A stretch of 7,105 bases of DNA from Lachnospiraceae bacterium (GTDB taxonomy: Bacteria > Bacillota > Clostridia > Lachnospirales > Lachnospiraceae): contig JAFUXY010000238.1 of NCBI GenBank assembly GCA_017477005.1, forward strand, positions 1 through 7,105, given 5' to 3'. A program made the translations under genes and the position numbers. Shown piece after piece: positions 1-5,604 of the stretch; positions within the stretch are counted from its first letter, which is position 1, and every line of letters begins with the position of its first letter. The notes under the pieces were generated by a model, which worked only from the letters and a program-made list of their open reading frames with translations, had not been told where the DNA came from and made no database searches.

Positions 1-318
1 GATCTGGAGATTCGGGATGTTCACTCCCGCAATATAGGTCCGCAGCAGCTTGTCGCTTTCATCCCTGGTCATCCCCCGTTCCAGGACAAGAATATTGTCT
101 CCGAGCCTTTCATCGTCATCGTCATGCGTATACAGATGCTTTCTATCGTTGGCGGTATCCGTTATAACCCCGACATCCTTGGCCAGCGAGATATTGGATA
201 TTCTCGAAAAACCGATCTTGACACTGTTGCCAAAATACACGATGAACTGACTGCCCGTGATGGGATCCTTCGTCCGTTCCTTTACCTTGTCATTGGTATA
301 TCGTTTTTTCTCTGCCAT
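1..318 (-). CDS. Tail tube-like protein (T4 gp19 / CIS tube family), 3' end outside window
   Basis: Translating the minus strand from the ATG at 316-318 gives 106 uninterrupted codons that run off the left edge. The protein begins MAEKKRYTNDKVKE. Residues 24-37 (QFIVYFGNSVKIGF) followed by SRISNISL resemble the opening strand of tail tube proteins, usually of the form F.VEIDG...GFSEVSGL. Residues 87-93 (ILVLERG) followed by MTRDESDKLLRTYI resemble the conserved 'L.L.RG.T.D..L..W' segment of the gp19/TIGR02241-type family. Such proteins stack as hexameric rings to form the inner tube of phage tails, type VI systems and extracellular contractile injection systems. The middle holds an acidic run (HDDDDE, residues 79-84). 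The start is supported by a strong Shine-Dalgarno sequence and lies 15 bases after the phosphatase-like gene's stop. The family call is by eye on a partial protein; another small baseplate or tail protein with the same fold is possible. Confidence 0.68.
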   Translation of the reverse strand, partial: MAEKKRYTNDKVKERTKDPITGSQFIVYFGNSVKIGFSRISNISLAKDVGVITDTANDRKHLYTHDDDDERLGDNILVLERGMTRDESDKLLRTYIAGVNIPNLQI

Positions 319-333
319 ATTCCTTCTCCCTTC
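319..333 (-). promoter_or_regulatory. Ribosome binding site of the tube-like gene
   Basis: The 15-base gap between the phosphatase-like stop (TAG, 334-336) and the ATG at 318 reads GAAGGGAGAAGGAAT on the minus strand. AAGGGAG lies 7 bases from the ATG, and a second purine block, AGAAGG, lies closer. This is the strongest Shine-Dalgarno in the window, as expected for a structural protein needed in many copies. It fixes the start of the cut gene. Confidence 0.7.
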
Positions 334-2307
334 CTACCCCCAGAACCGGAACATCAGCATCGTCACATCATCCCGGCGTTTCGTACCGGCTGTATAAGCC
401 TCAATGTCCTCATTCAAAGAATTGACCAGTGAAGTGATCTTGTAGTCGTTGGCGGAAAGATCGGCCAGCTTCTCATGCAGGTATTCCGCTGTATAAATGC
501 TCCCATGCGCATCCACGCACTCCGGAGTATCCTTTGTGTACGCAAACAGCAGGTCGCCTTGGGACAGGCGGATATGCTTTTTCTGGTAGGGAATATTCTC
601 CATGTTGCCCAGCGTCACACCGCTCAGCTCGGGCAGCGCCCTCGGCGCCTCCCCGGAATGCTTCCACTGCACCGGCGCTTCTCCGGCAATGGAATACTCC
701 ATCTCTCCGGAGGAAAGGCGGATGATCCCGACAAAGGCGTCGGCAATGATGCCCTCGTTGTTGCCATAGGCGATCTGGTTGTTCGCCTCCGCCAATATCC
801 TGTCCGTTCCATAGCCCTGCAGGGCATAGCTTTTGATCACGGTCTTTGCCGCAAGCGCGAACATAGTGGACAACAGCCCATGTCCGGTGGCTTCCCCTAC
901 GGAAATGCAAAACGTCATCTTGTCGATAAAGAAGAAATCATAAAAGCTCCCCCCTCCCTCGGTCGCCGGCAAAAGGGATGCATAGATATCCAATTCCTTT
1001 CGGTTGGGAAAAGCGGGAAACTCATTTGGCAGCATATTCTGCTGAATCTGGCGTACGAGGCTGCGTTCCGACTCCATTCGCTCATTTTCTGCGGTAATAA
1101 TGCGAATATGGTCAAGATAATCCCGAAGTTTTGCGGCCATGCGGTTAAACGCCATCCCCAACTGCCCTATTTCATCATCCGACTCCACATCCACTTCCAC
1201 AAAATCATTGTCTTCTCCGAAGCTCTCGACCTGGGCCACCATCCTCGTGATCGGCCGGGTCAGGCTTTCAGAAAGCCTGTTGGCGACATGAATCATGATA
1301 ATGACACCAAAGCACACCAGAAAAACCATGGCCATCAGTCCCAAAAAATTACTAACTGTAATGTCCAGCTTTATATCGTTGATAAAATCCTCGAAACTAA
1401 GCCGAAATTTTTTCTCAGCCTTGATCTGCTCTTCCCGGGAACGCTGCAAACAAATCGTCCATTTCGTTTCCTGCATTTGGGAGATCTTGTAACGAATCCC
1501 CTCCATTTGTCCATATGTTTCCCCTGTTTTTTTGGCCTTGTCGCCAATATCCTTATATCCCTCAGAGCTCCCTATCCGCACTCCGTTTCTGTCAAGAATG
1601 GCAATGGCAGTCCGCTCATCGCTATCATAATAGTCTAATCTCTCCTGGAAACAGGCTACATCTATAGAAGCAGCCACCACGCCTGCAAATTCCCTGTTTT
1701 TGTTGGAAATAGGATAGGCGCAGATGACCTTGTCATTCTCGCCGGACAACAGGCTTGCCTGACGGTTTGTCCAATAAAACTTTCTTTTCTTGTGCAAGAC
1801 AAACCTCTTTTTTGCCTTTTTATACCATTTTTCCTTTCTTAAATCCGGAAGCCCCTCTATGGATACCTTTTCTCTGGAACCGACAACGACCTCTCCGTCC
1901 TCCTTTGCAATATACAAAATGAGCCACTTCGGATGCGCTTTTTCATAAAGCTCCATTTGCTTCATAAGCAGCCGGATCTCCTCTTCTGAAATTTCTTTTT
2001 TCATCAGATTCGCAATGGCTCGCGTCTGCTTCCGTATATCCATAAAGTATTCGTCAAAATACCTCAAGCTGACGTTGCTGTAGGAGTTCATCATGGCTTC
2101 TTCTGTTTTGTCGAATAATTCCTGAGCCTCTTTCTGTGACTCCTCCGACTCATTTTTGATGGATTCATATAATCCGACCCACAACCACAATTTTTGAACA
2201 CCGACTATGACAATCAAAAGAAGCGGCACCAAAAGCCCCGTGCCGATGAGCGCTCTTTTTATTTTTCTTCCGATAGAATTTCTTTTACCAGATTCTTTTT
2301 TTCCCAT
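334..2307 (-). CDS. Membrane sensor with Cache-like, HAMP and SpoIIE/PP2C-like phosphatase domains, catalytic residues altered
   Basis: The protein has 657 residues. A basic N-terminus leads into a membrane helix at about 20-45. An extracytoplasmic region (about 46-318) follows, with Cache-type features: W161-Y162, W179, and the strand GVVAASIDV (209-217). A second helix spans about 320-341, then HAMP (about 342-396, with RPITRM and DDEIGQLGMAFN), a short coiled linker, and the SpoIIE/RsbU-type start REIQQ-like 'VRQIQQNMLPNEFPAFP' (418-434). The PP2C-like domain runs to the end. Family members dephosphorylate anti-sigma-factor antagonists or other partners using metal-binding aspartates. Here the usual GGDFYD is GGSFYD (S454), the usual ADVSGKG is GEATGHG (E472), the usual YTDGVTEA is YTKDTPEC (K592), and AGHNPP is AGEAP (541-545). 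Only the C-terminal DD (646-647) is kept. The ATG follows the upstream stop by 12 bases, with a modest AAGGGA site whose first two bases are the end of that TAA. The fold is secure; activity is doubtful. Confidence 0.88.
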   Translation of the reverse strand: MGKKESGKRNSIGRKIKRALIGTGLLVPLLLIVIVGVQKLWLWVGLYESIKNESEESQKEAQELFDKTEEAMMNSYSNVSLRYFDEYFMDIRKQTRAIANLMKKEISEEEIRLLMKQMELYEKAHPKWLILYIAKEDGEVVVGSREKVSIEGLPDLRKEKWYKKAKKRFVLHKKRKFYWTNRQASLLSGENDKVICAYPISNKNREFAGVVAASIDVACFQERLDYYDSDERTAIAILDRNGVRIGSSEGYKDIGDKAKKTGETYGQMEGIRYKISQMQETKWTICLQRSREEQIKAEKKFRLSFEDFINDIKLDITVSNFLGLMAMVFLVCFGVIIMIHVANRLSESLTRPITRMVAQVESFGEDNDFVEVDVESDDEIGQLGMAFNRMAAKLRDYLDHIRIITAENERMESERSLVRQIQQNMLPNEFPAFPNRKELDIYASLLPATEGGGSFYDFFFIDKMTFCISVGEATGHGLLSTMFALAAKTVIKSYALQGYGTDRILAEANNQIAYGNNEGIIADAFVGIIRLSSGEMEYSIAGEAPVQWKHSGEAPRALPELSGVTLGNMENIPYQKKHIRLSQGDLLFAYTKDTPECVDAHGSIYTAEYLHEKLADLSANDYKITSLVNSLNEDIEAYTAGTKRRDDVTMLMFRFWG

Positions 2308-2319
2308 TTCAAAAATCCC

Positions 2320-3141
2320 TTACAACACTTCAAAATAGGCAGCATCTGCCGTACCGCTGTCCTTTACACCATGAATATAATCATCGCACCGCAGCAGGTA
2401 TTCTTTGGCCGCCAAATCCCGCCGGTCGGTACGGATCACTTCCAGAAAATAATTTCTGGCCTCTGAAAAATGACGGACAAGATATAGTTCCACTCCCTTT
2501 TCAAATGTATTTTTTGTCCGCCGCTTGATGTTTCTGACCTCAGGCTCATCTCCTTCAAATACATCAAATACCATTTCTTTTTTCTTGGTGCCTGACAAAT
2601 AGACGACCCCCAGAATACGATAATTGAATTTCTCCTTTGCCATAGGTATCTGATCCAAGAATGCATCCGTTGCCAAGATCCGGGAATAATAGGCAGCGGC
2701 TCTTTTTTGCAGCAAACCGCATAATAAAACCGTTTCCGAACTGGCAAGCGGAGTGGAATAATCCCCATAGCCTACCATCCCCACCGTCACACTGCCAAAA
2801 CAGAGAGCCAGAGAGATTTTGTCGAAATACGCTTTCTTCTCCTCCGGCATCTGCTCGATCAATGAAAAAATTGAAAGCACGCAGGCCAGCGCTTCGCCCG
2901 GGTTTTGGGGAAACAACGTCAATGCGGACGAGAGTCCATAGTTTATGACAATACCGCCTCTTTCCACGATCTTCGGGATACAGCCAGCCAAAATACGGTT
3001 TATTCTCTGAAAATCCACTATATTATTGGATTTCAAGGCTCTGTTTCCAAGCGCGTCCAATGTGAGGCACAATACCCCAGCATCCATTTCAAGCTTCTCC
3101 CCCAGAGCAAGTCCGCTAAACGCCGATGAATCGTTTTTCAT
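2320..3141 (-). CDS. Class III adenylate/guanylate cyclase-like protein with C-terminal TPR-like segment, probably inactive
   Basis: The protein has 273 residues, with no signal peptide or membrane helix. Residues 20-200 follow the class III cyclase homology domain: VLCLTLDALGN (23-33) matches the 'VLFADIRGFT' strand, RGGIVINYGLSSALTLFP (61-78) matches 'HGGVVDKYIGDAILALFP', FGSVTVGMVG (115-124) matches 'TGPVVAGNIG', and the strand ending in VFDVFEGD (191-198) closes the domain. The first metal Asp (D29) is kept. The second, in 'GD', is replaced around L70-S71, and the transition-state Asn and Arg of 'VNLAARL' appear as L139 and L143. ATP or GTP cyclisation therefore looks unlikely. Residues about 210-255 (FEKGVELY...FSEARNYFLEVI) look like a TPR pair, a common C-terminal addition in such cyclases. 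The gene sits between the PAAR-like gene and the phosphatase-like gene. The ATG is preceded by GAGGAG, which overlaps the upstream stop. Confidence 0.75.
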   Translation of the reverse strand: MKNDSSAFSGLALGEKLEMDAGVLCLTLDALGNRALKSNNIVDFQRINRILAGCIPKIVERGGIVINYGLSSALTLFPQNPGEALACVLSIFSLIEQMPEEKKAYFDKISLALCFGSVTVGMVGYGDYSTPLASSETVLLCGLLQKRAAAYYSRILATDAFLDQIPMAKEKFNYRILGVVYLSGTKKKEMVFDVFEGDEPEVRNIKRRTKNTFEKGVELYLVRHFSEARNYFLEVIRTDRRDLAAKEYLLRCDDYIHGVKDSGTADAAYFEVL

Positions 3142-3151
3142 GATGATCTAT

Positions 3152-3159
3152 CTCCTCTA
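3152..3159 (-). promoter_or_regulatory. Ribosome binding site fused to the upstream stop codon
   Basis: On the minus strand the PAAR-like gene ends in TAG, followed directly by AGGAG. The Shine-Dalgarno GAGGAG for the cyclase-like gene thus starts on the last base of the stop codon and lies 10 bases from its ATG. Termination on one gene probably feeds initiation on the next. This arrangement supports both the upstream stop and the ATG at 3139-3141. Confidence 0.6.
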
Positions 3160-3543
3160 TGGTACTTGTATGTTCGCCGTACCCGGCATGCCGATCGATA
3201 TGACGCCGCCCCAGTTGCACATCAGCTTGGATGAATTGTTCAAAGCCGGCTGTCCGCCGATCAATACCGTCGGCGAGCCGGGCGCCCATGGAGCCGTTGT
3301 CACAGGAACACATGGCATAGGGGTCAACGCCCCCATCGCCGCAGCCGTTGCCGCCGCCACCGTCGGATTTGCCATAGAAGAACACATACCAAAAGGAAGA
3401 ATGTTGACCATTGGCTTGTTATCCATGATCGTTGCAATCGGCATAGACGTGACCGTGCGGTTTTCCGGCAATACCGTCAGCACGGACGGTGCCATGCCAA
3501 AGGTACAATTCATCTGCGCGCCTCCGCATACACAAAATCCCAT
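3157..3543 (-). CDS. PAAR-like protein, DUF4280 family (spike tip of a contractile injection system)
   Basis: The protein has 128 residues, the usual size for a stand-alone DUF4280 protein. Family-like landmarks in order are the N-terminal MGFCVCGGAQMNCTFG (1-16), DNKPMVNILPFGMC (41-54), the Ala-rich TVAAATAAAMGALTPMPC (61-78), APWAPGSPTVLIGG (84-97), and PALNNSSKLMCNWGGVISI (99-117). PAAR and PAAR-like proteins form a small cone that caps the VgrG/gp5-type spike, often holds a metal ion and carries or sorts effectors. Six cysteines (C4, C6, C13, C54, C78, C109) could bind metal; which ones do is not visible. There is no N-terminal signal and no C-terminal toxin extension, so a separate gene would have to supply any cargo. 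A strong AAAGGAG site lies 6 bases before the ATG. The gene follows the MORN gene by 29 bases, the widest gap in the window. Confidence 0.85.
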   Translation of the reverse strand: MGFCVCGGAQMNCTFGMAPSVLTVLPENRTVTSMPIATIMDNKPMVNILPFGMCSSMANPTVAAATAAAMGALTPMPCVPVTTAPWAPGSPTVLIGGQPALNNSSKLMCNWGGVISIGMPGTANIQVP

Positions 3544-3572
3544 GTCGCTCTCCTTTCGTCCACAAGTCCACC

Positions 3573-5600
3573 CTATTCTTTTTCGTCTCCGGATTCCTCG
3601 TTCTTGCTGCTGTCGTCCTTGCTGCTGTCGTCCTTGCTGCTGTCGTCCTTGCCGCTGTCGTTGCCTTTGCCGCTGCTGCCATCCTTGCCGGTGTCTCCGC
3701 TCCCCTTCACATACTGTCCCTTCAGAAAGGTTCCATCTTTTTCCACTTTTCCAGTTTTGGAACTGTAGAGCTTTCCGGCCCCATTGTATTCATTGTTGGA
3801 AAAGCCGCCTTCGTACAGCAGCAATCCATTGTCGGCGTAGAGTTTTCCATTCCCGGAATACAACCCCTGATGAAAAGAGCCTTCATATCTAAGATTGCCT
3901 GTTTGCGCGTCGTAGAGCTTGCCGTCTCCCTCATAAAGATCGTTGAAGAAACTCCCTTCATAGACCAGTCGTCCCTGTTCGTCGAAGCTTTTGCCGTCTC
4001 CGGACTTTTTTCCATCGACAAAATCTCCATCGTATTCGAGGGTTCCATCTAGGCCAAAAAGCTTGCCCTTTCCATTGTATTCTCCAGCGGAATACTCTCC
4101 GTTGTAGACCGGCACCTCGTTTTCATCATAGGAAACGCCCTTTCCGTCGGACAACCCGGCCAAAAAATCGCCCTTGTAGCTGATATTGCCATTGTCTCCA
4201 TACAGAACACCCTTCCCCTCGTATTCCCCGGCGGAAAAATCGCCTTTATAGACAGGTTTTCCATCCGAACCATACAGGGTGCCTTTTCCGTCAAAAATTC
4301 CCGCCGTGAAATCGCCCTTATAAAGCCGGTTTCCGCTTGCATCATAGAGCGTGCCCTTTCCACTATACTCGCCGGCCGAATAGCCTCCCTGATAGAGAAG
4401 CGACCCATCCTCGCGGTAGATCTGCCCCTTGCCTTCCTTGGCTCCGGCCGCATAATCCCCTTTATACCATATGGTGCCGTTCTTTCGATAGTGAGTTCCT
4501 TTGCCGCTCCTCTTTCCTGCCTCGTAGCCGCCTTCGTAGATCAGCTTGCCTTTTCGGGAATAGGTTTTTCCTTCGCCGTCCTTTGTGCCTTCCTTGTACT
4601 CTCCGTCATACAGAAGGACGCCTTTTTTGGAATAGGTTTTTCCCGTGCCGTCTTTTTTGCCTTCTTTGTATCCACCTTCGTAGCGCAGCTCTCCCGTTTT
4701 GCGATACGTCTTTCCTTTTCCGTCTTTCTGTCCGCCCTTTACGCCCCCTTCGTAGCGCAGCATACCATCTTCATCGTATATTTTATCCTCACCGGAGACC
4801 AATGCGTCTTCCTTGAATTCTCCGCTGGCAATGAGCTCGCTATCGTTGTACAATTTGCCAACGCCGCTTTTTTGACCGGCCGCAAAATTGCCTTCGTACA
4901 CAAGAACCCCCTTCTCGTCATACAGCTTGCCCATTCCCTCATAAAGCCCCTGCTTGAAGTCGCCGGAGTACCGAAGCGTATTGTCCCGGTAATACAATTT
5001 GCCGGTGCCCTCGTACAGATTGGCGGAAAACGCCCCTTTGTACTCCGTGCTGCCATTGTCATAAAAGGTTTCCCCATCCCCCTCATACATTTCCATTTTG
5101 AAGTTTCCCTTGTACAACAAGTTGCCCGCCACATCGTAAAGGACGCCATTGCCGTTGATCCGCCCATCCTCAAGGCGTCCCATGAAGATAACATTTCTGT
5201 CTTTGTAATTGTCCAAAAGCCTGACCTTGCCCGTATATCCCATCATCTCTTCGGAGTTAACGACAAAGGTTCTCGTGAAAAATTTGCCTACCAGCCATGG
5301 AATGCCAAACCGGACAAACACCGCCAAAAGCAGAATCGCAAGGACGAAAAAAAACACCACCAGCTTTTTTGCCACATATCGTTTGCCGATTAGCACGTAT
5401 TCACTGATAGAATGCGGCTTTTCGGTCGTCTGTTTGATCTCTTTTCGAATATCGGAGGAGACACGACCCATCAATCCCGCAGGGCTTAGGATGTTCCTTA
5501 TTCGGCGGTACATGATCTGAAGCGGCGCCGTCACGATATTCGCAACCTGCTTCATCATACGAACCACATAGCCTTCGTTTAGATCATATCCAAATTTCAT
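3573..5600 (-). CDS. Single-pass membrane protein with about 20 MORN-type repeats
   Basis: The protein has 675 residues. Residues 1-79 form a basic N-terminal region of no recognised family. One membrane helix follows at about 80-100 (VVFFFVLAILLLAVFV), then a short linker. About 20 repeats of 24 residues occupy 139-620, with a consensus like YKGDFSAGEYEGKGVLYGDNG, and a last partial repeat ends near 630. The tail (632-675) is rich in Lys, Asp, Ser and Gly and contains KDDSS units. MORN repeats form long beta-hairpin ribbons that bind proteins or membranes; the spacing here also resembles MORN_2/YwqK-type repeats. By the positive-inside rule the N-terminus is probably cytoplasmic and the repeat ribbon outside, but this is a weak inference. 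The start lies 4 bases after the pseudokinase stop; the best ribosome site, AAGGA, is rather far (11 bases) and lies inside the upstream gene, so coupling is likely. The position next to the PAAR-like gene suggests an anchoring or docking part of the machine. An unusual cargo is the alternative. Confidence 0.85.
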   Translation of the reverse strand: MKFGYDLNEGYVVRMMKQVANIVTAPLQIMYRRIRNILSPAGLMGRVSSDIRKEIKQTTEKPHSISEYVLIGKRYVAKKLVVFFFVLAILLLAVFVRFGIPWLVGKFFTRTFVVNSEEMMGYTGKVRLLDNYKDRNVIFMGRLEDGRINGNGVLYDVAGNLLYKGNFKMEMYEGDGETFYDNGSTEYKGAFSANLYEGTGKLYYRDNTLRYSGDFKQGLYEGMGKLYDEKGVLVYEGNFAAGQKSGVGKLYNDSELIASGEFKEDALVSGEDKIYDEDGMLRYEGGVKGGQKDGKGKTYRKTGELRYEGGYKEGKKDGTGKTYSKKGVLLYDGEYKEGTKDGEGKTYSRKGKLIYEGGYEAGKRSGKGTHYRKNGTIWYKGDYAAGAKEGKGQIYREDGSLLYQGGYSAGEYSGKGTLYDASGNRLYKGDFTAGIFDGKGTLYGSDGKPVYKGDFSAGEYEGKGVLYGDNGNISYKGDFLAGLSDGKGVSYDENEVPVYNGEYSAGEYNGKGKLFGLDGTLEYDGDFVDGKKSGDGKSFDEQGRLVYEGSFFNDLYEGDGKLYDAQTGNLRYEGSFHQGLYSGNGKLYADNGLLLYEGGFSNNEYNGAGKLYSSKTGKVEKDGTFLKGQYVKGSGDTGKDGSSGKGNDSGKDDSSKDDSSKDDSSKNEESGDEKE
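3603..3662. repeat. 15-bp tandem repeat, three perfect copies and one imperfect
   Basis: The plus-strand unit CTTGCTGCTGTCGTC occurs perfectly at 3603-3617, 3618-3632 and 3633-3647, with a degraded fourth copy at 3648-3662. On the coding (minus) strand it encodes repeated KDDSS-type pentapeptides in the C-terminal tail of the MORN protein. Because the unit is a multiple of three, copy number changes would alter tail length without a frameshift. Confidence 0.9.
3741..5186. repeat. 72-bp periodic repeat region encoding the MORN ribbon
   Basis: The repeats of the MORN protein (residues 139-620) give a 72-bp period in the DNA. Most units have drifted, but some neighbours still share exact blocks 72 bases apart: CCTTCGTAGCGCAGC at 4675-4689 and 4747-4761, and GAATAGGTTTTTCC at 4558-4571 and 4630-4643. 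The central repeats (about 4550-4765) look the most alike, which suggests the most recent duplication or gene conversion. A few units are 23 or 25 residues rather than 24. Confidence 0.85.
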
Positions 5601-5604
5601 ATGC

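Noticed and set aside
475..1638. A 387-codon open frame on the plus strand
   Set aside because: It lies wholly antisense to the phosphatase-like gene, whose protein has clear domains across this stretch, and its translation shows no recognisable domain.
3116..3385. An 89-codon minus-strand frame within the PAAR-like gene
   Set aside because: It overlaps in another frame a gene with clear DUF4280 landmarks and a strong ribosome binding site, and it is Gly/Asp-rich without recognisable features.
3544..3572. The widest gap (29 bases), considered as an internal promoter or terminator
   Set aside because: It holds an AAAGGAG ribosome site and a short direct repeat (GTGGAC), but no stable hairpin with a T-run and no room for a full promoter.
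3026..3892. Plus-strand frame with a striking Cys/Arg-rich segment (CCCRPCCCRP pattern)
   Set aside because: The Cys-rich pattern is the antisense reading of the 15-bp repeat in the MORN gene tail. The frame overlaps three well-supported minus-strand genes, so it is not a metal-binding protein.
3603..5186. Regular repeats considered as a possible CRISPR array
   Set aside because: The 72-bp and 15-bp periods are coding repeats in one open frame, without near-identical direct repeats separated by unique spacers.
4491..5393. A 300-codon plus-strand frame
   Set aside because: It is antisense to the MORN repeats; periodic codon composition keeps the opposite frame open. No domain was recognised in it.
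3573..5600. The MORN protein as a YwqK-type antitoxin
   Set aside because: YwqK-like repeats are similar, but the membrane helix, the regular 24-residue period over 20 units and the absence of a toxin gene nearby favour a structural role; the possibility is not fully excluded.
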